The notes beneath the pieces were generated by a model, which had not been told where the DNA came from, did no database searches, and saw only the letters and a program-made list of their open reading frames with translations. A DNA stretch of 64,000 nt from Moritella dasanensis ArB 0140. GTDB taxonomy: Bacteria; Pseudomonadota; Gammaproteobacteria; Enterobacterales; Moritellaceae. This document shows, piece after piece, positions 9,166 through 17,991 of the stretch. The position numbers and the translations under genes are program-made. Where the stretch lies: assembly GCF_000276805.1 (NCBI RefSeq), contig NZ_AKXQ01000016.1, positions 1 to 64,000 of the forward strand, in the 5' to 3' direction. Position 1 is the first letter of the stretch. Each line of letters begins with the position of its first letter.

Positions 9166-10430
9166 GACTGTGTCTTATCCTTTAGGTCTACACTCTCAAT
9201 AGCTCCCTCAATCACCTGCTTAAGCTGTGACGCACTGGCATCGATGGAATGATGTAAAGCAACATATTCAATAGCAGCTTGTTTCATCGCATTTAATTTG
9301 CCTGGATCAGTAAGTAAATTATCAACCGCTAATGCCAAAGCATCCGCGTTATATGCATCAACGAGGAGGCCTGTGACATTATAACTTACAATTGAGCTCA
9401 CGCCCCCCTGGTCGCCAGCAACAATGGCTACGCCCGCTTGCTGAGCTTCTAGAAAGATCATGCCAAGGGCTTCATTTATCGCCGGCCAAACTAATAGTTC
9501 GAAATGTGGTAATAGCTGCCTTATTTGGCTATTTTCAACAGCTCCTGCAAACTTAACTTGTTTATGTTGCCTGAAAAGAGCCTGTACTTCAGTTTGCATC
9601 ACGCCTTCACCAATAATTAATAGTTGATAAGGATGCTGTAACAAATCAACCACTGAACTGAGTTGCTGATATGAGCTATGTTTATCACCACTGCGCATCA
9701 TGGCGATAGTAATAAGCCAAGGTAACTTGATGTCTAAACCATATTTATCCGCTAAATCTTGCCTCGTTAAATTAGAAGGCATTAACTTATTTGTTGTCGC
9801 TGTAGTATTATGATTAGCAAGCAGATCATCATTATTAACAGGTAAATCATCAATAAAAGCATTGAGGGTAACAAGCGGTGAAGCAGACTTTGCCAGTCTA
9901 TCAGCATAGAAGTCGGTCAGCGCAATTTTGTCCCTTGGGTTAATACACACAACTGTGTTCGCCAGTTTCAAGCCATCAGCCACTTGCTGGTGATACAAGG
10001 CCCAAGGACCATCAGCGCGTTTTTCAGCCCATGATGCTTCAGCAACTATGTAAGGTATATTCAGAGTTTGACAGATGATTGGGCCAATGAGATCTGGCGC
10101 TTTGTAATATAAATGATAGGTAAACCAAGCTTGCGGCGTAAAGCCTTGTTGCTGCCAACGTCGCATTATCCTGCCTGCTTCTTTCTTAGCAAGGTCAATG
10201 AGTCGCTGCTGACGCAGTTCATCGCCCGCTTTATCAAAAGAACGTAACTGACTAGCCAGCTCAACATGATAACCAGCCTGCTCTAGTGCACAGATAAATA
10301 ATCGGGCGATCTTGCGATCACCTGATGGATTTGGGTGTGAGGGTGATTTAAGCGGCGCATAAAATGCGACGCCTGTTTTTACACTTTTATTAAGACCTGC
10401 TCTAGCAGCTGTATTAGCCTCGATCATCAA
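9162..10430 (-). CDS. GT4-family glycosyltransferase
   Basis: The 422-residue cytoplasmic protein has the GT-B two-domain fold. The N-terminal domain carries FYAPLKSPSHPNPSGDRKIAR, and the C-terminal nucleotide-sugar domain has EALGMIFLEAQQAG, the E-x7-E motif of retaining GT4 enzymes. It would move a sugar from a nucleotide donor to an acceptor glycan or lipid. The first residues overlap the end of the upstream gene by 17 bases, and the end overlaps the phosphatase by four, so the genes are tightly coupled. Donor and acceptor are not evident. The SPSHPNPSGDR segment resembles proteins that handle glycans in cell-surface loci, but I cannot name the product. Confidence 0.82.
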   Translation of the reverse strand: MMIEANTAARAGLNKSVKTGVAFYAPLKSPSHPNPSGDRKIARLFICALEQAGYHVELASQLRSFDKAGDELRQQRLIDLAKKEAGRIMRRWQQQGFTPQAWFTYHLYYKAPDLIGPIICQTLNIPYIVAEASWAEKRADGPWALYHQQVADGLKLANTVVCINPRDKIALTDFYADRLAKSASPLVTLNAFIDDLPVNNDDLLANHNTTATTNKLMPSNLTRQDLADKYGLDIKLPWLITIAMMRSGDKHSSYQQLSSVVDLLQHPYQLLIIGEGVMQTEVQALFRQHKQVKFAGAVENSQIRQLLPHFELLVWPAINEALGMIFLEAQQAGVAIVAGDQGGVSSIVSYNVTGLLVDAYNADALALAVDNLLTDPGKLNAMKQAAIEYVALHHSIDASASQLKQVIEGAIESVDLKDKTQS

Positions 10431-11643
10431 ACAGCTTTTCTAACTGGTCGATGCCGATTTTGACATCAAAACGTTGGTGCAGTTGTTTCTGCCCTTCGAC
10501 GCCTAAACGCTCACGCTTTTCACCATCGCGAAGTAAATCTAATAATGCCGCCGTTAGTTGCTCAACATTATTAGACTCAACCAATACGCCATTTTCACCA
10601 CTATCAATCAGCTCAGGAATACCTGAAATATCCGTGGCCAAACAACATACCGACTGGCTTTGTGCTTCCATCAATACATTCGGCATACCGTCTCTATCAC
10701 CATCTGCAACAATCTTACTTGCTAACACAAACAAATCACTTTCACGATATGCTTCAAGCACGGTTAATTGTGGTTGTGCGCCTTGCCATTCAATATGCTG
10801 TTCAATACCGAGTTCTTTAGCCTGCTGGCGTAACGCTTTCAAAATACCGCCACCGCCAATATGGGTTAACTGCCAGTGTAAATCTTTTGGCAGTTTAGCC
10901 AGCGCATTCAATAAATCATCATAACCTTTCTTCGGTACCGCGCGACCAACACTGATAATTTTTACTGGCTTATCAACAGAACTGCCATTAACATCAGCAC
11001 GAGACACGCGATCAACATGTTGAAAACGTGTGAAGTCTAAACCGTGATAAACCAAATGCACCTTGCTCGGATCTTTAGCAAGGGATTGTAAGTATTCATG
11101 ATTGGCGGCTGTACAAGTCGATAACCATTCTAATTCTGCAAGCTTTTCTGATAAGTCCCATTGCTCAGTAGTCCAAATATCTTTAGCGTGCGCAGAACAA
11201 GACCAAGGTAAGCCATTTACCAGTGCCGCATACCGTGTTACTGACGCTGGCGTATGCAGAAAGTGTGCATACATTTGTTCAACACCTTCAGGCATTTCTG
11301 CGGCTAATACTAGGCTTTGACCAAAGCGACGAACACGACCACGGCTAGTATCACGTTTTAAATCACGGAAAAATTGCTTAAATACTTTAACCAGCGAAAA
11401 TTGAGTCCCCAACTTCCAAAATGCTTTTAAAACCCGTAGTGGTTCATCATGCAAATACTCGGGTAAATACAGGACCTCCGCTTCAATTTGTTGATGAATT
11501 GGGTGCGTACTGGTATCAGTCGGATGACGTAACGACACTAAGGTAATATCAAAACCGCGTAATTCTAATGCGCGAATTTCTTGTGCTATAAATGTTTCTG
11601 ATAGGCGTGGATAGCCTTTAAGTACTAATGCAATTTTCTTCAC
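10414..11643 (-). CDS. GT4-family glycosyltransferase, colanic-acid type
   Basis: This 409-residue enzyme starts MKKIALVLKGYPRLSETFI, a hallmark of WcaL-like and related GT4 proteins that act on surface polysaccharides. The donor-binding half has VGRAVPKKGYDDLLNAL and DGMPNVLMEAQSQ, where Asp replaces the first Glu of the E-x7-E pair. The enzyme would be a retaining glycosyltransferase at the inner membrane face. It overlaps the downstream transferase by 17 bases and lies 47 bases from the upstream one. The operon contains no visible flippase, polymerase or ligase, so its product is probably completed elsewhere or is not a long polymer. Confidence 0.82.
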   Translation of the reverse strand: MKKIALVLKGYPRLSETFIAQEIRALELRGFDITLVSLRHPTDTSTHPIHQQIEAEVLYLPEYLHDEPLRVLKAFWKLGTQFSLVKVFKQFFRDLKRDTSRGRVRRFGQSLVLAAEMPEGVEQMYAHFLHTPASVTRYAALVNGLPWSCSAHAKDIWTTEQWDLSEKLAELEWLSTCTAANHEYLQSLAKDPSKVHLVYHGLDFTRFQHVDRVSRADVNGSSVDKPVKIISVGRAVPKKGYDDLLNALAKLPKDLHWQLTHIGGGGILKALRQQAKELGIEQHIEWQGAQPQLTVLEAYRESDLFVLASKIVADGDRDGMPNVLMEAQSQSVCCLATDISGIPELIDSGENGVLVESNNVEQLTAALLDLLRDGEKRERLGVEGQKQLHQRFDVKIGIDQLEKLFDDRG

Positions 11644-11690
11644 TACAGACAGACCTTAAACTTTTATGATTTACAATAATAACGAGACGA

Positions 11691-12854
11691 CTAATGCCTC
11701 GTTTCTGCACCTTTATCAACAGCCCATTCAATAAGCAATTTAGCGCTTTGAGATGCGCCTTGATTATCGATATTAACCGTCTCTGCAGTGCTATTTAGTG
11801 CATTATTAATCGCCGTTTTTAATGTATCGACACTCAACTCATCATTCTTGACGAATTGCAGCACTTTCGCTTCAGCCAATACTTCACTTCGCGCTAACTG
11901 CTCAGTCTCCCCTTCCCCTTCAAACGGGATCACGACAGCGGGTACGCCAGTTAATAATAAATCCATGACCGTGTTATAGCCTGCCCTTGAAATTGACACG
12001 TAAGCATTACTTAGCTCACTTAAAAAGTCATCAGCAAGATCGACAACCTGTAAGTTTGACTGTTGCTGCGCTTGGAAATACACTTTATCAGCACTGTCCA
12101 TATTTGGCCCAGTAATCAGTAACCACTTTTTATCCGCTGCAAATCCACTATTATACAGCGCCATCACCGCAACTAAAATATCTTTACCAATACTGCCACC
12201 ACCGACAGACACCACTATCGTGTCCCTTGTTTTAGGCGAGCTAGACTGATTAACTAATGTCGGGCACACATAGCCAGAATAACTGATTTTATCCGCAATC
12301 ATATCGGCAACAGGGAAACTTCTTGCTAATGGATAGAAATCTTCATCACCATGTACCAATACGTGTTGGTAATAGGTTTTAACAAGGTTGACGTACTCTT
12401 GTTCTCTGATCGTTGAACGTCGTTGTAAAATATCGCGGATAGATGAAACAAGCACAGGCGGCTTATCCTGCGATTTAGCCCAACCGAGCAGTGGTAACAA
12501 TTCAAAGCGCATTTGTCTGCGTCCGAATGGATAGGTTTCAGTAACAATTAAATCTGGTTGGAGCGTTTCACAAAGCGCTAATAAAGCCTGTGTACGCTGC
12601 TTTTTATCATCATCACTGACTGGTGTGCCATCTGCTTTAGCTAAACCACTAAAACCGGAATCAGCACTCTTTACAGCCATTAACTGGTGCATGGTCGCAT
12701 GACCAAAAGACATACTCGGCACAGGCATTCCACCAAAAATAACATCAACTTGTGCGCCTTGCTCACAGAGCGCTTGCACGATAAGAGATGACCTGCGAAC
12801 GTGACCAATACCTAATAAATATTGCACATAATACATAATACGCGGTGCTGACAT
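11691..12854 (-). CDS. MurG-like glycosyltransferase (COG4671 type), copy 2
   Basis: I choose the start at 12854 (MSAPRIMYYVQYLLGIGHVRR), which has AAGGA six bases upstream. A longer frame begins at 12875. The product has 387 residues. The GIGHVRR motif near the start and GYNTVMDLLLTGVPAVVIPF near the end fit the predicted glycosyltransferase family related to MurG, with an inverting GT-B fold. VSVGGGSIGKD resembles the phosphate-binding loop of the donor site. It is a diverged paralog of the gene just upstream. The pair plus two GT4 enzymes form a glycan-building run of unknown product. Confidence 0.78.
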   Translation of the reverse strand: MSAPRIMYYVQYLLGIGHVRRSSLIVQALCEQGAQVDVIFGGMPVPSMSFGHATMHQLMAVKSADSGFSGLAKADGTPVSDDDKKQRTQALLALCETLQPDLIVTETYPFGRRQMRFELLPLLGWAKSQDKPPVLVSSIRDILQRRSTIREQEYVNLVKTYYQHVLVHGDEDFYPLARSFPVADMIADKISYSGYVCPTLVNQSSSPKTRDTIVVSVGGGSIGKDILVAVMALYNSGFAADKKWLLITGPNMDSADKVYFQAQQQSNLQVVDLADDFLSELSNAYVSISRAGYNTVMDLLLTGVPAVVIPFEGEGETEQLARSEVLAEAKVLQFVKNDELSVDTLKTAINNALNSTAETVNIDNQGASQSAKLLIEWAVDKGAETRH

Positions 12855-12890
12855 ATCTGGTCCTTGCGGTAACACAAATTAAAAAGAAAG

Positions 12891-12934
12891 CTAACTACTA
12901 ACTACTAACTACTAACTACTAACTACTAACTACT
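12891..12934. repeat. 7-bp tandem repeat in an intercistronic spacer
   Basis: Six full copies and a partial copy of CTAACTA fill the space directly after the stop codon (TAA, 12936-12938 minus) of the upstream glycosyltransferase and end about 35 bases before the next start. The period of seven puts TAG triplets in all frames on the minus strand. The array could vary by slippage and alter spacing between two coupled genes. Confidence 0.9.
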
Positions 12935-12935
12935 G

Positions 12936-14114
12936 TTATTTTACAACCAACTCACCGAATCGATCAGCGACAAAATCTAAGCCATTGAGCAAATTATCAA
13001 GTTTATGTTTACTCGGTTTATCTTGCTTTAAAAGGCTAATAATACCGTCGACCATAGTCTCAGTTAAACGTTCTGAATCTAAATCGAGCATAGATAACAG
13101 CCCTACCGCAGCGGCATTACGCGCACGAATAAGTTGTTCTTCTCGCGGTTGCGTGCGAGGTAAAATCATGGCTGGTTTATCAAACGACAGTATTTCACAA
13201 AAAGTATTGTAACCACCCATCGCTATTACAGCTTCAGCCTCAAACATTAAATGCTCAAGATGATTGCTAAATGTAAGTGCATCTACATGAGGAAGTACTT
13301 CCGCTCTGCGCAAAAAATCATTGCGTTCAGTGGCAGGCATAAAAGGACCAAGCACAAACAAAGCAGGCATCAGAGTCGGGCTACTCTCATAAGCACGGAG
13401 AACCCAATCAATCATCTCAATACCATCTCCGCCACCACCAGGTGTGACCAAAATGTAAGGTCTGTCGGGGAAATTAATCGCGTCGGTATCGACTTGTTGT
13501 GGTAGCTGTCTTGGTAGATAGCCAGTAAACAAGGTTTTATCTGTCACCACTTGTTTAATGTCCAATCCTTGCAATGGGTTGGATACCTCAGCAGGACCAT
13601 AAACCCAAAGTTCATCATAAAGATTTTCAAGTAATGGCATCACATTTTTCTTTTGCCATTCTTTTTTTAACAACTCGGGAGAGTCCATCACATCACGTAA
13701 ACCAAGAATACATTTGGTGTCTGTATCTTTAAAATGCGTTAACGTGCTAACAACTTCATCTTTCAATCCGCCCGGTTCTTTGTCGACAAGAAAAATGTCA
13801 GGCTGGAAAACTTTAGACGTATTGAGAATGATAGATTCACGTAATGCCATCGTATCAGCAAGATCGATAAGCAAGCCGAGTGAGGTATATTCGCCATTAT
13901 GCAGTTTGATCACACCAGGTATGCGAATAAAATCCACACGGGCTTTAAAATCAAAACGACCAATAATCGGCGAACCTGTAATAATTAAAACAGATAAGCC
14001 TTTATATCGGTCAACTAACGCATGTGCGATGGTGCGACAACGACGTAAATGGCCAAGACCGAAAGAGTCATGGCTGTAGATAAGCAAACGGCTATTATTT
14101 AATTTACTACGCAC
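12936..14114 (-). CDS. MurG-like glycosyltransferase (COG4671 type), copy 1
   Basis: The 392-residue protein carries LIYSHDSFGLGHLRRCRTIAHAL at its N-terminus, the GLGHLRR motif common to this family, and MGGYNTFCEILSFDKPAMILPR in the C-terminal donor-binding domain. TPGGGGDG near residue 230 is the glycine-rich loop. It is a GT-B enzyme and presumably cytoplasmic. It is the first gene of the minus-strand run of four transferases and a phosphatase. The gap of about 115 bases to the MscS gene upstream could hold a promoter, although the channel gene is on the same strand and may be cotranscribed. Family members are often annotated only as predicted glycosyltransferases. Confidence 0.8.
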   Translation of the reverse strand: MRSKLNNSRLLIYSHDSFGLGHLRRCRTIAHALVDRYKGLSVLIITGSPIIGRFDFKARVDFIRIPGVIKLHNGEYTSLGLLIDLADTMALRESIILNTSKVFQPDIFLVDKEPGGLKDEVVSTLTHFKDTDTKCILGLRDVMDSPELLKKEWQKKNVMPLLENLYDELWVYGPAEVSNPLQGLDIKQVVTDKTLFTGYLPRQLPQQVDTDAINFPDRPYILVTPGGGGDGIEMIDWVLRAYESSPTLMPALFVLGPFMPATERNDFLRRAEVLPHVDALTFSNHLEHLMFEAEAVIAMGGYNTFCEILSFDKPAMILPRTQPREEQLIRARNAAAVGLLSMLDLDSERLTETMVDGIISLLKQDKPSKHKLDNLLNGLDFVADRFGELVVK

Positions 14115-14230
14115 TCGAACTCTCTTTCACTAAATACAACTAAGGCGATAAGGTTACCAAAAAAGCGCAACCTAAGATACCGCAACGCTCACTAAACAAC
14201 CCATTCAAATTGTTAAAGATTGACTGCGAA

Positions 14231-16591
14231 TTAATTATAATCCGAATCTATTTTGTCGTTCTTTTTAATGTCTGCAGATGCGCTTAATGCAGCCGCTGCA
14301 CCTATTTGTTCAGCGAGTTCAGCATTTTTTTCAATACTGTTTTGAATGTCTTCTTTACCGTCATGCTGAGTTAATACGTGCACAGAGCGATGGGCAAACT
14401 CAATGCCATTGTCTTTTAATGATTCTTGTACCAATCTAAATGCTTCGCGGCGAATAACCCATTGCTCACCAGGTACACAGGTAAACTTCATCCGGAAAAT
14501 AAGCGCAGACTCTTCAACCCTCGTCACCCCTTGTGACTTTAGTGGTAATAAGAAATGCTGTCCATATTCAGGATGCAATAACATTTTTTGGCCGACCTTC
14601 TTGATCAGCTTGCGCACTTTCTCAACGTCGGTGCGATAATCTAATCTGAATTCCAATTTCTTGGTAATCCAATCTCGAGACAAGTTACGTACGGTCGCCA
14701 TTTCACCAAAAGGAATCGTTTGTATTGCGCCAAGATGATGACGTAATGTAATTGAACGAATAGAAATACGTTCAACCGTTCCACGTAACCCTGCAGCCTC
14801 AATATACTCACCACGACGGAAGGCATCATCAAGCAAAAAGAAAATACCAGAAATGACATCTTGGACTAATTTTTGTGCGCCAAAGCCCACCGCGATACCA
14901 ACGATACCGGCACCAGCTAGCAGCGGCGCAATTTCAACACCGACAATACTTAAGATCATTAATAGCACACTAGAAAATAAGAACACCATTAAAAATGAAC
15001 GCACCAATGGCAGTAAGGTTTCAGAACGAGAAGCACCGCCACCACCGCCTTCACCTTCCAATGTCGATGTGCCACTATCATCAATATCAGCTGGTAAATG
15101 GCGTTCTATCGCAGATTGAATTACTTCCCAGATAGCATAAGCGACAATAACAACGATGATGATATCCACAAACATTTGGATGAAACTACCAAAGCTACTC
15201 GCTAATTTTTCCCATGCATTATGATCAAAGCTAGCATCGATGTGATAAAAAATAACCGCGGCAAAGATAACACGCAGCGCTATAATCACGCGATTAATAA
15301 ACTTATCACAACGCTGTTCAAACGAGTGGCTCTGCAACCAAGATATACGTTTAAGCTGACCAAGCGACACAAAAATAAAGCGGTCTAATATTGGATAAAC
15401 AAAGGTCAACCACCAAATTGGCGTAAAGTTATCTGCTTGTTCGTAATAGCCCAAAAACTCATACATAGCCCAGAATGCCCAAGCCATAAATAACCAGATG
15501 GTGAATACACTGGTCCATGTTTGACGTAAGAAACGGGTAAAGGCAGAGCTAGTCTCTTTACCACTGACAAACAAAGATTCTATCGTTCTACGGTTGAACC
15601 AAATAAAGGTAATGGACAATACATTCAGAATCATACCGGTAGAGGGAATGATTAAAGCAAACAAGATCGGGTCTAACGAGAACACCACTAAAATACGCCA
15701 AAACGTTGTAATAGTAAGATAAACAGCCATAAACCCAAGAATTGACCAATACAGGCGACTTGCTGACTGACAATCGATTTTAAATAATCGATTGCCGCGT
15801 GCATAAGGTGCGAAGATCAGTCTTAATATCACTGTAAGCGATCTTATTTTTACAACTAAACCTAATGCATGCAGGCTGAGTAGTCTAAATGGGTCTGTTT
15901 CTGCGTAGTTATAAATAGCAATCAGCGCGGCTGTTAAAGCAAAAATGGCGATACCAACATATTGGAAAAAACCACGCATTAATAAGTAATCAAGATTATC
16001 TTTAAAACTGGTGTCTTTTTCTTTAGCCACGCCCTCAGAAAAAGAGTTCATTTTGACACTGGCGATACGCTCAACAATAAAACCACAAACCAGCATTAAT
16101 ACAAAAATCGTAAACAAAGATGAAAAACGTGCTGCACCTTGCCCATCGGTTAAGTTATTAATCAATTTTTCTTGGTGTTCTGGCCACAAAGCCAAGCTAG
16201 CTAATAGTTTATTTTTACGATCTTTGGCATCCATTAAGAAAATAAAACGTGCCATATCATCATTCTTATAACGATAATCTTTATTATCTTTGTCTCCATA
16301 GCCTCTATTTTCGCGACCTAGAACTCGCCAATTACGATCTTCATCGGTTATTTTATTTTCAGAGTTGCCACGGTTACGGTTTGGGAGCTGAATCGTTGGT
16401 TGTTTCTCACCAGCTGTACCCTGCGCTACAGCATTGCTGACTGGTAAGTTATTTTCAGCGACATAGTCTGATGATAAATAAACGGCATCACTTGCATGCA
16501 CTAATGGCATATTACTTAGCATCAACAACATGCTAAGTAATAATGTCGCAACAATACGACTGGGAAGACTTAAACGAATAATCTTGTGCAT
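14231..16591 (-). CDS. Large MscS-family mechanosensitive channel
   Basis: The 786-residue protein has a signal peptide (1-33), a charged periplasmic region rich in Asn/Asp/Arg (about 55-150), some eight hydrophobic helices, and the MscS core. The pore helix, about 556-588, contains AGAGIVGIAVGFGAQKLVQDV with the Gly/Ala packing pattern of MscS TM3. The beta domain follows, with GTVERISIRSITLR. A Gly/Glu-rich linker (511-520) precedes the core. Size and layout resemble E. coli YbiO (741), a moderate-conductance channel that releases solutes under osmotic downshock. It lies upstream of the glycosyltransferase run on the same strand. Whether it belongs to that operon is unknown. Confidence 0.85.
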   Translation of the reverse strand: MHKIIRLSLPSRIVATLLLSMLLMLSNMPLVHASDAVYLSSDYVAENNLPVSNAVAQGTAGEKQPTIQLPNRNRGNSENKITDEDRNWRVLGRENRGYGDKDNKDYRYKNDDMARFIFLMDAKDRKNKLLASLALWPEHQEKLINNLTDGQGAARFSSLFTIFVLMLVCGFIVERIASVKMNSFSEGVAKEKDTSFKDNLDYLLMRGFFQYVGIAIFALTAALIAIYNYAETDPFRLLSLHALGLVVKIRSLTVILRLIFAPYARGNRLFKIDCQSASRLYWSILGFMAVYLTITTFWRILVVFSLDPILFALIIPSTGMILNVLSITFIWFNRRTIESLFVSGKETSSAFTRFLRQTWTSVFTIWLFMAWAFWAMYEFLGYYEQADNFTPIWWLTFVYPILDRFIFVSLGQLKRISWLQSHSFEQRCDKFINRVIIALRVIFAAVIFYHIDASFDHNAWEKLASSFGSFIQMFVDIIIVVIVAYAIWEVIQSAIERHLPADIDDSGTSTLEGEGGGGGASRSETLLPLVRSFLMVFLFSSVLLMILSIVGVEIAPLLAGAGIVGIAVGFGAQKLVQDVISGIFFLLDDAFRRGEYIEAAGLRGTVERISIRSITLRHHLGAIQTIPFGEMATVRNLSRDWITKKLEFRLDYRTDVEKVRKLIKKVGQKMLLHPEYGQHFLLPLKSQGVTRVEESALIFRMKFTCVPGEQWVIRREAFRLVQESLKDNGIEFAHRSVHVLTQHDGKEDIQNSIEKNAELAEQIGAAAALSASADIKKNDKIDSDYN

Positions 16592-17009
16592 AGCAATACC
16601 AATTATTTTTTATAAGGATAAGATAAGAATAACTATAGTATCAAAACTTTACGATCTAGCAACATAACTAACGAACATCTGATCACTAAAGCACTGTAAA
16701 GCAACCATCCGAAATACGATGAAAAAAGTATAATTAAGAAGTAAAACTAATTTAAAATATAAAAATACTACCTATATCTAATTTTTAATTAACAAACCAT
16801 AAACCTAAGCGAATTTACAATAAACGCATGTTATATTTATAGAAGTAAGTTTACATATAAAAACATATTTTACAATCACACAACACTTGTGGTAAAGAAG
16901 TGTAAATGGTAATCTACCTAAAAATGTAGATATCGTATTATTTTAAAGTCTGCCTGAATCTATTGATATTAGGCAACTCTTGCAAAAATTATAATTAAAG
17001 GAATAAACA
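16592..17009. other. Divergent intergenic region
   Basis: About 420 bases between the divergent MscS channel and lipoprotein genes. It is very AT-rich and must carry both promoters, but no hexamer pair or operator is convincing. I see no open frame with a ribosome site. Confidence 0.4.
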
Positions 17010-17918
17010 GTGAAAATTAAACTTCTTGCGGTAGCGGTTGCCGGTATCTTACTATCAGGCTGTAATGATGATAACGGTCAACCTACAGGCCTATCAGTTC
17101 AAGCATTTGATCCAGCAGTACGAGGCATGACTGCAAGTGTAATATGTGATGATGGTACATCTGAAGGTGGTATCATCACGGGTCAGGACGGTAATGCTAA
17201 ATTCTTTGAGTTAACAACTCTAGTATCACCGGAAACTTGTGCATTTACGTTCTTCGGTATTGCGGGTGCTATTGACGTAACGAATAGTAAATCAATGGTG
17301 GGTGTTACTTACACTATTCCTAAAGGTATGGTTGAAGCTGGTAAACCAGTAACAGCGTCGCCATTGACAACATTGATTGCTAAAGAGTTAAAAGCAACAG
17401 GTAACCCATATTCAAAAGAAGGTGCACGTCTTGTATTAGTATCGCTAGGTTTAGGATCATTAATTGATAATGGTGTAGATGTAAGTAAATTACTATCTAA
17501 TACAGATGCAGTTTTAAAAGAATTAAGTACAACTAATTCAACTGATGCTAGTCTGCTTGCTGCGACAACGGCAGTACTATCTGATGTACTAGCAAACGCA
17601 GATGAAAATAATTCATCGACAAGTGTAGCTGACCTTGCTAAATCAACGAGTGCTCTTGCCGATTCAGTTATCGATTCGTCACCAAACTACCCAACTGGTG
17701 CATCTGGTGGAGTAGTGACAATCACCGTATCCGATGCTGACATTGAAAAAGTAGTTGATGCTGTTGAAAAAGACCAGCCTATTCCAGACTTACCACAAGT
17801 ACCAACGGTAGGTGAAGAAGCTAAGCCAATTGATAAGCCAACACCAACACCACCAACAGGTGGCGGTGACGGTACTGGTGGTACTGGCGGCGGTGGTAAC
17901 GGTAAAGTACCTTCGTAA
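17010..17918 (+). CDS. Lipoprotein of unknown function with Gly/Pro-rich tail
   Basis: The 302-residue product has a lipoprotein signal with lipobox LLSGC (Cys18), followed by Asn/Asp residues. Asp at +2 in E. coli favours inner-membrane retention; here +2 is Asn and +3 Asp, so sorting is unclear. A domain with two cysteines (VICDDGTSEGG and ETCAFTFFG, about residues 46 and 76) could form a disulfide. A mostly helical Ala/Ser/Thr region runs to about 225, and the protein ends in a Pro/Thr then Gly-rich tail. I do not recognise the family. A terminator follows and the YjbH-like gene starts only 73 bases further, so they may work together at the envelope. Confidence 0.6.
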   Translation: MKIKLLAVAVAGILLSGCNDDNGQPTGLSVQAFDPAVRGMTASVICDDGTSEGGIITGQDGNAKFFELTTLVSPETCAFTFFGIAGAIDVTNSKSMVGVTYTIPKGMVEAGKPVTASPLTTLIAKELKATGNPYSKEGARLVLVSLGLGSLIDNGVDVSKLLSNTDAVLKELSTTNSTDASLLAATTAVLSDVLANADENNSSTSVADLAKSTSALADSVIDSSPNYPTGASGGVVTITVSDADIEKVVDAVEKDQPIPDLPQVPTVGEEAKPIDKPTPTPPTGGGDGTGGTGGGGNGKVPS

Positions 17919-17941
17919 CCAAATACTCTAATTAAATTTTT

Positions 17942-17968
17942 AAGGCTCCTATTTAGGGGCCTTTTTTT
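17942..17968 (+). terminator. Terminator or attenuator between the lipoprotein and YjbH genes
   Basis: AAGGC-T-CC pairs with GGGGCCTT around TATTTA, followed by seven T. It lies 24 bases before the next start codon, leaving almost no room for a separate promoter downstream of it. Confidence 0.85.
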
Positions 17969-17991
17969 GATTTCGAAACATAGAGACAAAA

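Noticed and set aside
10451-10924. 157-codon plus-strand frame
   Set aside because: It lies fully antisense to the GT4 gene, with Ser/Cys-rich composition typical of shadow frames.
12891-12934. Possible CRISPR-like array
   Set aside because: The units are 7 bp and adjoin without spacers, so it is a simple tandem repeat.
17687-17989. 100-codon minus-strand frame
   Set aside because: It is the antisense of the Gly/Pro-rich lipoprotein tail and has no family features.
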